Shown: positions 48,829 to 57,230 of the stretch, one piece after another
Layout: each line of letters starts with the position of its first letter
How positions within the stretch are numbered: position 1 is the first letter of the stretch
Source: Amycolatopsis lexingtonensis
GTDB taxonomy: Bacteria; Actinomycetota; Actinomycetes; Mycobacteriales; Pseudonocardiaceae
Assembly (NCBI RefSeq): GCF_014873755.1
Contig: NZ_JADBEG010000001.1
Coordinates: 4,280,501-4,344,500, forward strand
Length of the DNA: 64,000 bases
Direction: 5' to 3'
Translations under genes and position numbers: made by a program
The notes under the pieces: generated by a model
Seen by the model: the letters and a program-made list of their open reading frames with translations, nothing else
Told to the model about the DNA's origin: nothing
Database searches by the model: none

Positions 48829-51800
48829 TCACGCCGTCTGTTCGTCCTCGGCGGAATCCTCGCCGTCCTCGGCCGGCCGCGTGAACATCCGTGTCGCGGA
48901 CAGCCGCGCGACGCCGTCCGGGTCGCCCAGGTCGTCCATCGAGGTGCGGATGGTGGCGTCGACCGACAGGTACTTCCGGCCCGCGCGCAGGTCGGCGTCG
49001 TTGCGCAGCCGCACGATGAGGGGGAACTCCGACAGCGCGCCCGCGTCGAACAGGCCGGTCGTGTAGATCAACTGCACGCCCAGCGCTTCGGCCACCGCCC
49101 GCTGCAGCTCCAGGAGATACCCGGCCGACGCGCGGCCGATCGGGTTGTCCAGGAACAGCACGCCCGAGTGCCGGTTGCGGGCCTTGCCGCGGTTGTTGGC
49201 GCGCAACGCCGCCAGCGTGCAGTACAGGATGATCGCCGCGGTCAGCTGCTGGCCGCCGGAGAACACGTCCCGGATCTCCGAGACGCGCTGGCGTTCGGTC
49301 CGCAGCACCGAGTCCGGCTTCAGCATGTCGACGCGGAACCCCTTGGGCGCCGCGGCCCGGACCCCGCGCAGCACCAGGGAAAGCCCGTCGCGCTTGACGT
49401 CCCGCCCGTCGGCGGTCTTGCCGGCGGCGGCCTCGTCGACGACCTCGCCGAGCTTCTCGGCGAGCGCGTTGTCCTCCAGCTCGGTGAAGCGGATGCGGAG
49501 GAACTCCTGCCCGGACCAGTCGCCGAGGCCGTCGGGCAGCCGGGAGACGCGCTGCGCCGAGCGCAACGTCCGGAGCGCGCCGTCGACCATGCCCTGCAGG
49601 CGCGTGATGATGCCGCCGCGGTGCCGGTCGATCTGCGCGAGGTCGTCGGTCAGCGACCGCAGGCGCGGCCGCAGCGCTTCGGCCCACTCCGCGGCGTGTG
49701 CCGGGAGCTGGTCGCGCTTGACCGAGATGACCTGCTGGCGCACCGGCGTGCTCAGCTTCTCGAACCGCTTCTCCGTCGCGTACTGCGCCAGCTGGTCGGC
49801 GGCCGCGCGCACCCGCCGGTCGCCCGCGTCGGCGGCTTCCTGGGCCTCGGTGAAGGTCGCGTTCAGGCGGGTGTGCTGGGCGCGCGCGGTCTCGACGTCG
49901 CCGTCGTAGGCCGCGGCGTCGGTGTCGGTGACCAGGTGCGCCATCGACTCCGCGAGCAGCGAGAAGCCCGACGCCGAGTTCTTCGCCGATTCCAGCGTCG
50001 CTTCCGCCGCCGCCCGGCGTTCCTGCAGCTCTTCCCACTTCCGGGCGGCCGCGGACGCCTCCAGCCCGGCCGCGTCGATCAGCTCCAGGCCGTGCTCGAT
50101 GTCGCGCGGCTTCTCCCCCGTCGCGCCGGTCTGCACCGGCAGCGAGTCCAGCTCCGCGCGCCGCGTCGAGACGAGCCCGATGGCCTCGGTGCGCTCGTCT
50201 TCGCACCCGTCGACGACCCGGCGAGCGCGCGCCAACGCGGCCGCGCGGGCTGAAGCGTCGGACCCGTCGGGGGTCTCCAGCAGCTCCGCCGCCCGCGCCC
50301 GGACGGCCGCGTCGAGCGACTCGACGGCCGAGCCCGCCGCGGCTTCGGCGGATTCGGCCTGCTCCAGCTCGGCCCGCAGGTCACTGCCGACCTCGACCTT
50401 CGCGTAGGACTCCGACGCCGACAGGTAGGTCCGCCGCAGCGCGTCGACCGGCTCGGACGGCACCGGGCCGTCGGCCGCCTCGGCCGCGCCCGGCACCTCA
50501 GCCAGCTCCGCCCGCGCCGTGGTCGCGGTCCGGCGGTGCCCGTCGGCGGTGCGCTGCTCCTCCCCCGCCTGTTCGCGCAGCCGTGCGGCCTTGCCCGCCG
50601 CGTCGGACGCCTGGAGGTCGGCGCGCTCGGCGATCTCGGTCGCGCGCTCGACCTCTTCGGTCCACTCCGCGATCCGGGCGCTGCGCGCACCCAGCTCGCC
50701 GAGCCGCCGGGCCCGTTCCTCCGCCTCGGCCGCGGCCGCCCGCAGCTCGGGGACGCGCTCCCGCAGCGACGCCGCTTTTTCGCTCAGCCGCGCGAATTCC
50801 GCCTCGGCCTGCTCCAGCGCGGTGCGCGCGGTCTCCCGGGCGGACCGGGCCGCGTGCGCCTGCTCGGCCAGCGTCGCGACGGCGCCGGGCGGGTAGTCCT
50901 CGCGCCAGGTGGTGAGCTTCCACGTGAGGGCACCGTCGGCGGACAGCTTGGCGGACAACGCCTCCAGCCGCCGCTGCCGCTCGGTGTGCCGCCGCGCCAC
51001 GGCTTCCCGCTCGGCGTCCGCGGCTTCTTCGTCGTACATCGCGGGGTTCGGCGGCACCAGGAACTCGACGCCGGGCGCGGCGGGCACCTCGGCCAGGAGC
51101 GCTTCGGTGGTGCCGACGGCGATGGTCGCGGACGGCAGCAACCGCCGCTTCGTGAGCACTTCGCGGGCGCGATCCACGTGCGCGGCGTCGTTCAGGAGGA
51201 CGCCGGACACCAGCTGCGGCAGGCTTTCCAGGACCTCGGACCGCCGACCAGCGTCCAATTTGGACAGATAACGCCAGCCGGACCACGCCGTGATCCCGGC
51301 TTCTTCCAGCGCGTCCAACGCGGCCTGGACGTCTTCGGGCGGCGGCAGCAGCCCGCCCGACCCCAGCGCCGCGAGGGCCCGCTCGTCCGCGGACTCCTCC
51401 ATCCGCAGCGCGGTCTGCTCCTTCTCCACGGCCGCGCTCGCTTCGCGCAGCCGTTCCAGCAGCACCGGCAGGTCGCTTTCCAGGGCGACGTCGTCCGCGC
51501 CGAGCAGCTCGACCAGCCGGCTTTCGGCGGCGAGCGCGTCGGTCCGGCGGTGGGCCCGGTCGAGGTCCTCGGTGGCGCGCTCGAAGCGGTCCTGGGTGGT
51601 GCCCGCGAGCTGGTGGGCCTCGTTCACGGCCCGTTGCGCCGCCTGGAGATCCGCGGCGACGCGGTCGAGTTCCTGTTCCCGGCGGGCCAGTTCCGAAGCG
51701 GCCTGCTCAGCCGCAGAGCGAGCGGTGCGCGAAGCGTCGGCGACGTCGGCGCCCGAGGGCAGCAGCCCGGCGCGGACGGCGTTCTGGACCTCTTCGCGCA

Positions 51801-53289
51801 GCTCGGTGATCCGCGTGGTCAGCCCGCGCGCCTCGGCCCGGCGGGCGGCCGCGAGGTTGGCGGCTTCGTCGCGTTCGGTCTGCGCCTTCTCGGCTTCGGC
51901 GCGCAACGCGCCCGCGTGCGCCTCGGCCTTGTCCGCCTGGCGCTGGGCGTCCTGCGCCAGCGCGTGCAACCCGCGGGCGAGCGCGGACGCGGCGTCGTTG
52001 CGCGCCTGCAGAGCCGGCCGTGCCTTCTCTTCCCGGCTGCCGACGAGCTCGCGCAGGTCCTTCGCCTTGCGGGCCGCGTTCAGCTGGTTGAGCACGGTCG
52101 CCGTCTCGCGCCAGGCTTCGGCTTCGGTTTTCGCCGCGGCCAGTTCGGCGTCGACGCGCTTGCGGGCTTCCTGGGCCTCTTCCAGGCGCAGCACGGCGAC
52201 CAGGCGGCGCAGCTCCGTGACGGCCGCGGCGAGCCGCCGGTGGTCGCCCTCGGCGAGCTTCTCGGCGGACTTGACCTCGGTGACGTGGTCTTCGAGCCCG
52301 GACAGCCGCGCGTTCTCGAGCTCGTTCCGCGCGACGACGCGGCCGGCGAGCGCGGCCATGTCGGCCTTCGCGGCCGCGGCGATCTTCCGCGACTCCGCGG
52401 CGACGCCTTCTTCGGCGGCCAGCGGACCGAGCAGTTCCAGGGCGCCCGCGACGAAGTCCCGCTCCGACAGCAGGTCTCCGCGCTGGGCCAAGTTGTGGGC
52501 GTAGGTCGCGACGACCTCGGCGAGGTCCTTCGGCTCGTCCTCGGAAACGACCGCGCGCAGCAGGAATTCGACGAACGCGTCGTCGGTGCCGAAGGCGAAC
52601 GCGTCCGCCGCCTCGCCTTCGCCGGCGTTCATCGCGCGCTGATAGCGGAACAGCTCGGTGTCGAGGCCGAGGCTGTCGAGCCGGCCGGTCCATTCGTGGT
52701 GGCGGCGGGTCCAGGACAGCTCCAGCTCGGGCTCGGCCAGCTGCGCGGCGGTGAGCTTGTCGTGGAAGCCGGACATGGTGAGCAGCCGGCCGTCCTGCGT
52801 CATCGGCAGGGAATCGAGCCCCAGCGCCGGCGTCGGGCGGAAGCAGTACCAGGAGTCGACGAGGTTCTCGGAGTCGGCGGACACGACGTGCCCGCGCCAC
52901 TCGGAAACCTTCCCGGTGATGATCCGGTGGCCGCTCTCGACGTGCAGCCACTCCAGCACGACGTGCGAAACGTCCTTGGCGGCGACGAACTTCTCGAGGA
53001 CCTTCGTGCTCGTGGTGCCGACGACCTGGCGGCGGCCGGGCAGCATCACCGAGAAGATCAGCTTGATGAGCACGGACTTGCCGCCGCCGTTCTCCAGGAA
53101 CAGCACGCTCGCCGGCGACGGGCGGCGCAGCTCGGCCGGCCCGGTCGCGTGGATGCCGGCGCTGAACAGCGCGTCCTGCTGCGGCGCGGTGATCTTGGCG
53201 CCGACGCCGCTGAAGTCGAGCACGACGTCCTGGTAGCGGGCACCCGCCGGGCCCACCGAATGCAGGCGGACCCGCGAAAGCTCGTACAT
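48829..53289 (-). CDS. SMC/MukB-like coiled-coil ATPase (JetC/MksB type)
   Basis: A 1486-aa protein. N-terminal Walker A in LFLENGGGKSVLIKLIF (Lys about residue 71), then about 1,250 residues dominated by Ala/Glu/Arg-rich coiled coil with a hinge-like non-coil zone around residues 650-760. C-terminal ABC signature DVFSGGQQLTAA (about 1340) and Walker B GVLFLDNPIGRAS (about 1377). The residue after the Walker B Asp is Asn, not the usual Glu. This is the architecture of condensin-like MukB/MksB/JetC, which hold and extrude DNA loops with kleisin and winged-helix partners. Those partners are the two genes just upstream. No JetD-type nuclease gene is adjacent. AGAGGGG precedes the ATG. Confidence 0.85.
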   Translation of the reverse strand: MYELSRVRLHSVGPAGARYQDVVLDFSGVGAKITAPQQDALFSAGIHATGPAELRRPSPASVLFLENGGGKSVLIKLIFSVMLPGRRQVVGTTSTKVLEKFVAAKDVSHVVLEWLHVESGHRIITGKVSEWRGHVVSADSENLVDSWYCFRPTPALGLDSLPMTQDGRLLTMSGFHDKLTAAQLAEPELELSWTRRHHEWTGRLDSLGLDTELFRYQRAMNAGEGEAADAFAFGTDDAFVEFLLRAVVSEDEPKDLAEVVATYAHNLAQRGDLLSERDFVAGALELLGPLAAEEGVAAESRKIAAAAKADMAALAGRVVARNELENARLSGLEDHVTEVKSAEKLAEGDHRRLAAAVTELRRLVAVLRLEEAQEARKRVDAELAAAKTEAEAWRETATVLNQLNAARKAKDLRELVGSREEKARPALQARNDAASALARGLHALAQDAQRQADKAEAHAGALRAEAEKAQTERDEAANLAAARRAEARGLTTRITELREEVQNAVRAGLLPSGADVADASRTARSAAEQAASELARREQELDRVAADLQAAQRAVNEAHQLAGTTQDRFERATEDLDRAHRRTDALAAESRLVELLGADDVALESDLPVLLERLREASAAVEKEQTALRMEESADERALAALGSGGLLPPPEDVQAALDALEEAGITAWSGWRYLSKLDAGRRSEVLESLPQLVSGVLLNDAAHVDRAREVLTKRRLLPSATIAVGTTEALLAEVPAAPGVEFLVPPNPAMYDEEAADAEREAVARRHTERQRRLEALSAKLSADGALTWKLTTWREDYPPGAVATLAEQAHAARSARETARTALEQAEAEFARLSEKAASLRERVPELRAAAAEAEERARRLGELGARSARIAEWTEEVERATEIAERADLQASDAAGKAARLREQAGEEQRTADGHRRTATTARAELAEVPGAAEAADGPVPSEPVDALRRTYLSASESYAKVEVGSDLRAELEQAESAEAAAGSAVESLDAAVRARAAELLETPDGSDASARAAALARARRVVDGCEDERTEAIGLVSTRRAELDSLPVQTGATGEKPRDIEHGLELIDAAGLEASAAARKWEELQERRAAAEATLESAKNSASGFSLLAESMAHLVTDTDAAAYDGDVETARAQHTRLNATFTEAQEAADAGDRRVRAAADQLAQYATEKRFEKLSTPVRQQVISVKRDQLPAHAAEWAEALRPRLRSLTDDLAQIDRHRGGIITRLQGMVDGALRTLRSAQRVSRLPDGLGDWSGQEFLRIRFTELEDNALAEKLGEVVDEAAAGKTADGRDVKRDGLSLVLRGVRAAAPKGFRVDMLKPDSVLRTERQRVSEIRDVFSGGQQLTAAIILYCTLAALRANNRGKARNRHSGVLFLDNPIGRASAGYLLELQRAVAEALGVQLIYTTGLFDAGALSEFPLIVRLRNDADLRAGRKYLSVDATIRTSMDDLGDPDGVARLSATRMFTRPAEDGEDSAEDEQTA

Positions 53290-53299
53290 CGATTCCCCT

Positions 53300-54100
53300 C
53301 TACAGCGTGTCCGAGGACGCCGCGCGCAGCGTGCCCCCGGCGTTCGCGACCGCCACGACGTCGAGCGCGAGCAGGTCGTCGAAGGCGGCGTCGGCCGCGA
53401 GCTCGCGGACCTGGATCTGGTAGCGCGGCGTGGTCCGGTAGGTGCCGCCCTGCTCGTCGCTCACCGGGACCAGGAAGCCCTGGTCGGCGAGGAAGCGCAG
53501 GGCGCGGCTGACCATGCCGCGGGTGGTGTCGGCGGCGAGGCGCCCGTCCTTGGTGGCGGCCGCGGCCGGACGGCGGGCGTAGGCGCGCCACGCCTGTTCC
53601 AGCTCGGGTGCGTCGGCCAGCGGGTCGTTGTTGGCTTCGGCCGCCGCGGCGCGTTCGTCGAGCATGCGGGCGGCCTCGCGGACCATCGCGTCGACCTGCT
53701 CGACGCTGACGCGGCCGATGTAGGTGTCGTTGGCCAGGTCGTCGGGCCGCGGGTAGCCGAGCGCGGCGGTGGCGAGGTGGATCAGGCCGTGCAGGACCTT
53801 CTCCGTCTCGCGGCGCTCGCGGATCTTGGCTTGGCGCGCATAGGAGTCCATCTTGATCTCGAAGACGGACTCGTCGGTGGCCGCGAGGACCGCGCCGGCC
53901 TGCTGGTTGACCTCCAGCACCATGAGCCCGAGCCCGGCGGCGACGGCGTGGGTGAGCGCCTTGAACGCGTTGTCCTCGCCGTAGCGGCGCACGAGGTCGC
54001 CGTAGACGACGTCACGCGCGGGCAGCTGCTTCGGCCGCATGCCGAAGGCGACCAGCCGGGCCGCGGCTTCGGCGTCCACGCTGCTGTGGGACAGCGCCAT
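53300..54100 (-). CDS. MksE/JetB-like winged-helix partner of the SMC-like ATPase
   Basis: A 266-aa protein from ATG 54100, 1 bp after the stop of the upstream gene. It has helical segments KALTHAVAAGLGLMVLEVNQ, RERRETEKVLHGLIHLATAA, and a C-terminal winged-helix-like region TTRGMVSRALRFLADQGFLV followed by YRTTPRYQIQVRELAADAAF. Size, helix/wing layout and position between a kleisin-like and an SMC-like gene fit the MukE/MksE/JetB role. Direct sequence similarity was not recognised; the call rests on context. Confidence 0.65.
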   Translation of the reverse strand: MALSHSSVDAEAAARLVAFGMRPKQLPARDVVYGDLVRRYGEDNAFKALTHAVAAGLGLMVLEVNQQAGAVLAATDESVFEIKMDSYARQAKIRERRETEKVLHGLIHLATAALGYPRPDDLANDTYIGRVSVEQVDAMVREAARMLDERAAAAEANNDPLADAPELEQAWRAYARRPAAAATKDGRLAADTTRGMVSRALRFLADQGFLVPVSDEQGGTYRTTPRYQIQVRELAADAAFDDLLALDVVAVANAGGTLRAASSDTL

Positions 54101-54101
54101 G

Positions 54102-55580
54102 TCAGGCGACCTCCTCGTTGTCTTCTTCGTCGGCGCGCTCGACGGCGGCCGTGTACAGCAGCAGGTCGGCGCCGCCGAAGTCCGGGTCGTCCAGGAGGGT
54201 GCCGTCGTCGACGGCGAGCAGCACCTGGCGGTCGCCCTGGCGGCGGGCCGCGCCGACCCCGGGACTGTAGGCGTGCACCGCGCGCAGCGCGACCAGGGCG
54301 GGCAGCCCGGGCCGGCGGGTGCGGCGGGCCTCTTCGAGCAGCCCGGACAGCCGTCGCGGCACTTCGGGCAGGTCGAGCAGCTCGTCGGCGGCACGCCAGA
54401 CGTCGTCGCCGAACTTGTCGGTGACCTCGGCGGGCATCAGCTCGGGCTCGGGGACCTCGCCGATCAGCTGGTCGCGCTCGGGCGCGGGCCGCAGCAGCAG
54501 CGAGACCAGCGCGGACAGCGACGGCACGACCGGTGGCGTGATCCCGGCGACGGCGTGGAAGAAGTGCTCGGCCGGGGCGACGGCGTCGGCCAGCGGGAGG
54601 CCCAGGGTGGGCACGAGGAGCTGGCCGAACAGGTCGAGGGTGGCGCGCTGGGGCGGGCCGGAGAACTGCTGGCGGTCCTGCTCGGCGCGGAACACCGCGC
54701 CCGCGTCGGCGAGCCGGGACTGCAGGCGGGTGTGGCGGCGGATGCAGTCGCCGACGATGTCGACCAGCTCGGCGGCGCGGCGCTTGCGGTCGAGGTCCTC
54801 GGTCTCGTCGCGGGCGGTGGTGATGTTCTTGAGGATGGCGTTCTCGGCGCGGAACCGGGTCTCGATGTGGCTCAGCGCGCTGTCGAGCAGCTCTGGGACC
54901 TCGCGTTCCCAGTCGACCGACCGGACGTCGCGGCGGGTCGAGTCGAGCTTCGCGCGCAGCGTCTCGCCGTATTGGACGGTCCGGTAGCGGGCCTGCTCGG
55001 CGGCGAGCTTCGCGTCGGCCAGCCGGCCGCGGTTGATGAGGTTCTCGAGCTTGACCTCGGCGGCGATCTGGGCCGACTCGACGTCGGTGTCGAGGGCGCC
55101 GACGAGGACGTTGATGGCCTCGTCGGTGGCGCGGAGGTAGACCTCGCCGTCGCGGGCGGCCAGCTCGACGAGCAGCTTGAAGTCGAACTGGCGGCGCTGG
55201 TAGCCGCCCGGGCCCATCGAGCCGTAGACGCGCCGGAAACCGCGCTCGGTGGTGCCGACGTTGATCAGGTTGTCCAGCACCCACTTGGCCACGCGGACGT
55301 GCTCTTCGGGCATCCGCGACGGCGCCTGCTGCGCGATGAACGGCAGCAGCCGGTCGATGACCTCGTCGTGGCCGGCGCCGGTGTCGAAGTCCATCGCGAT
55401 GGTGACCTGGTCGATCGTGTGCAGCGCGATCTCGGCCATCTGGTAGATCGTGGCGTCGGCCCAGTCGAGCTTCGCCTTCCGCGCGTCCAGGTCGTGCAGC
55501 GGCGCGGTGCAGGCCAGCGCCTTGAGGCGGCGCGTCAGCCCCTCGTCGGCCAGTCCCATTACCCCGGTGTCGTCTCGCAC
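54102..55580 (-). CDS. MksF/JetA-like kleisin candidate
   Basis: A 492-aa mostly helical protein, first gene of the three-gene operon. TIYQMAEIALHTIDQVTIAM, HVRVAKWVLDNLINVGTTER, FRRVYGSMGPGGYQRRQFDF and a long central helical zone LADAKLAAEQARYRTVQYGE with ENAILKNITTARDETEDLDR. This matches the size and character of MukF/MksF/JetA kleisins, where a winged-helix head and a long helical middle bridge the SMC heads. The acidic C-terminus ends ADEEDNEEVA. GTG 55580 is used; ATG 55559 is possible. The assignment relies on operon order. Confidence 0.65.
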   Translation of the reverse strand: MRDDTGVMGLADEGLTRRLKALACTAPLHDLDARKAKLDWADATIYQMAEIALHTIDQVTIAMDFDTGAGHDEVIDRLLPFIAQQAPSRMPEEHVRVAKWVLDNLINVGTTERGFRRVYGSMGPGGYQRRQFDFKLLVELAARDGEVYLRATDEAINVLVGALDTDVESAQIAAEVKLENLINRGRLADAKLAAEQARYRTVQYGETLRAKLDSTRRDVRSVDWEREVPELLDSALSHIETRFRAENAILKNITTARDETEDLDRKRRAAELVDIVGDCIRRHTRLQSRLADAGAVFRAEQDRQQFSGPPQRATLDLFGQLLVPTLGLPLADAVAPAEHFFHAVAGITPPVVPSLSALVSLLLRPAPERDQLIGEVPEPELMPAEVTDKFGDDVWRAADELLDLPEVPRRLSGLLEEARRTRRPGLPALVALRAVHAYSPGVGAARRQGDRQVLLAVDDGTLLDDPDFGGADLLLYTAAVERADEEDNEEVA

Positions 55581-55642
55581 AGCAGGCCAGGCTAGTCGGC
55601 CACCCTCTGCGCACGCCCGGGTGACGGGCTAACGTCGCTCAC
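55581..55642. promoter_or_regulatory. Divergent promoters of the SMC-like operon and the PPOX gene
   Basis: 62 bp. Minus strand: TAGCCT (55594-55589), 8 nt, GTG 55580. Plus strand: TAACGT (55630-55635), 7 nt, ATG 55643. Both look leaderless. Confidence 0.45.
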
Positions 55643-56080
55643 ATGCGTGAGATGAGCCGTGACGAGTGGTGGCAGTTCGCTTCTGAAGGCACCCGCACGG
55701 GCATGCTGGGCCTGGTCAGGGCCAACGGCGCCCCGATCGTGACGCCGGTGTGGTTCCTGCTGAACGAGGGCCCGGACGGCGACGAGCTGATCTTCACGAC
55801 CGGCACCGAGACGCTGAAGGGGAAGGCCATCGCCCGCGACGGGCGGATTTCCCTCGCCGTCGACGACCAGCGGCCGCCGTATTCGTACGTCCAGTTCACC
55901 GCCGAGGCGCGGCTCACCCACGACTTCGACGACATGCTGGCGTGGGCGACGAAGCTGGGGGCGCGGTACATGGGCGCTGAGCGCGCCGAGGAGTACGGGA
56001 AGCGCAACGCCGTGCCCGAAGAATCCCTCGTCCGGGCGAAGATCACCAAGGTGATCGCGCGCGCCGACATCGCCGGCTGA
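55643..56080 (+). CDS. PPOX-class F420-dependent oxidoreductase
   Basis: A 145-aa split-barrel protein of the pyridoxamine-oxidase-like family: MSRDEWWQFASEGTRTGMLG, APIVTPVWFLLNEG, ELIFTTGTETLKGKAI and RISLAVDDQRPPYSYVQFTA, the typical F420/FMN-binding set. Substrate unknown; it may act in redox detoxification. It is divergent from the SMC-like operon. Confidence 0.9.
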   Translation: MREMSRDEWWQFASEGTRTGMLGLVRANGAPIVTPVWFLLNEGPDGDELIFTTGTETLKGKAIARDGRISLAVDDQRPPYSYVQFTAEARLTHDFDDMLAWATKLGARYMGAERAEEYGKRNAVPEESLVRAKITKVIARADIAG

Positions 56081-56119
56081 GCGCGTTTCGCTGGTAATCT
56101 GCCTCCCGGGGGTGGGGGC

Positions 56120-56935
56120 ATGCCTGAAGGGGACAGACGCGACGCCGTCAAGGCGATGGTGCGGGCCGGGCAGCGGGAGCTCGTGGCCGAACTCGAACGC
56201 CTCGACGGCGAAGCCCGGTTCAGCCGATCGGGCCGGGCGCGGCTGCTGGAGAACGGCGCGGTGTTCGAGCGGGCCTGCGTCGTCGTCGCCGAGGGCGGCG
56301 AGACCGTCGGGCTGACCGTCGCGATCCACCCGCGCAACCCGTACGTCCCGGCGTTCCACGCCCGGTTCCGGTACTGCGAATACTCGGGGTCGTGGTGGTT
56401 CGCCGGCACGGTGGACCTCCTGCCCTGCTACGGCTTCGCCGAGGACGCGGCGCACTTCCACCGGACGCTCAAGACCTGCTGCGACACGCTCGACCCGGCG
56501 TTCCACGCCCAGGCGAAACGCGCCTGCGACGACCTCTTCCGGCTCCCCCACCACGACGAGCCGCGCGGCATCGGCGGCATCGCGTTCGACCACCTGCGCC
56601 CACCGGGCCCGGACGGCTGGCGGCGCGCGGCCGCGTTCACCGCGACGGGCATCGCCGCCCTCGCTCCCGCGTACCTGCCGATCGTGCGGCGCCGCAAGGA
56701 CCGGCCGCACGGCGACCGCGAACGGCAGTGGCAGCTGCACCGCCGCGGCCGGTTCGTGGAGTCCGCCCTCGTCCACACCCCGGCGGCCGACGCCGAGACG
56801 GTGCTGCTGACGCTGCCGCCGCTGGCGCGGTGGGAAACCGGCGGTCCACCGGAGCCGGGGAGCGCGGAGGCGGAGCTGGCTTCGTTCCTGGTGCCGCGGG
56901 ACTGGGCGGCCGAGACCGCGGTGGCCGCGAGCTGA
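56120..56935 (+). CDS. Divergent HemF-like coproporphyrinogen III oxidase homologue
   Basis: A 271-aa protein clearly related to oxygen-dependent coproporphyrinogen oxidase: HPRNPYVPAFHARFRYCEYS, WWFAGTVDLLPCYGFAEDAA then HFHRTLKTCCD, the RGIGGIAFDHLRPPGPDGW region, YLPIVRRRKDRPHGDRERQW and LHRRGRFVESALVHTP, ending in PPLARWE and FLVPRDW. It is shorter than E. coli HemF (299 aa): the loop with GTLFGLQTGGRTESI before the PPL motif is reduced to about ten residues, and several conserved residues differ (FAGTVDLLP against FGGGFDLTP). Actinobacteria usually make heme through coproporphyrin, without HemF, so it may have another tetrapyrrole role. Confidence 0.8.
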   Translation: MPEGDRRDAVKAMVRAGQRELVAELERLDGEARFSRSGRARLLENGAVFERACVVVAEGGETVGLTVAIHPRNPYVPAFHARFRYCEYSGSWWFAGTVDLLPCYGFAEDAAHFHRTLKTCCDTLDPAFHAQAKRACDDLFRLPHHDEPRGIGGIAFDHLRPPGPDGWRRAAAFTATGIAALAPAYLPIVRRRKDRPHGDRERQWQLHRRGRFVESALVHTPAADAETVLLTLPPLARWETGGPPEPGSAEAELASFLVPRDWAAETAVAAS

Positions 56936-57230
56936 CTCCCGGGCCGCGAGGTGCCGGCCGCTCGGCACAGGTCTTGAATGAGTCATTCAGGACCTCCGAA
57001 GACCTGAATGAGTCATTCAAGACACGCGCCGGGCGAAAGCGCACCGGTGAGCGGGAAACCCTTCTTCACCAAGGGTGAGTGACCGTGTCGAGTATTGACA
57101 CACCTCACCCGGAGGGTGTGTGATCTGTCCCATAGATAGGAAACTTTCCTAACTATTTACCACCGGTGGTCCGCCGAACCATCTCCGCCCCGGTCACCCC
57201 CTGTCCCCCGACCCACGCAGGAGGCTCCCA
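56936..57230. promoter_or_regulatory. Regulatory region upstream of the secreted sugar dehydrogenase
   Basis: 295 bp without a gene. It holds the family B repeat (56971-57023), TTGACA at 57095-57100, a CACCC-GGA-GGGTG hairpin (57106-57118), and the perfect 15-bp palindrome TAGGAAACTTTCCTA (57137-57151). I recall the last motif upstream of secreted carbohydrate-active enzyme genes in actinomycetes (unchecked); it looks like a repressor site. AGGAGG lies 7 nt before GTG 57231. Confidence 0.55.
56971..57023. repeat. Composite palindromic element, 53 bp (family B)
   Basis: Two near-palindromic units built on TTGAATGAGTCATTCAA/G (56973-56990 and 57003-57021) flank a short spacer. The full 53 bp recur in reverse orientation at 61066-61118 with one mismatch. 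Confidence 0.85.

Noticed and set aside
48829..53289. SbcC/Rad50-type nuclease-associated ATPase
   Set aside because: No SbcD-like nuclease gene and no zinc-hook CxxC in the middle; the two small upstream partners fit a MukBEF/JetABC set better.
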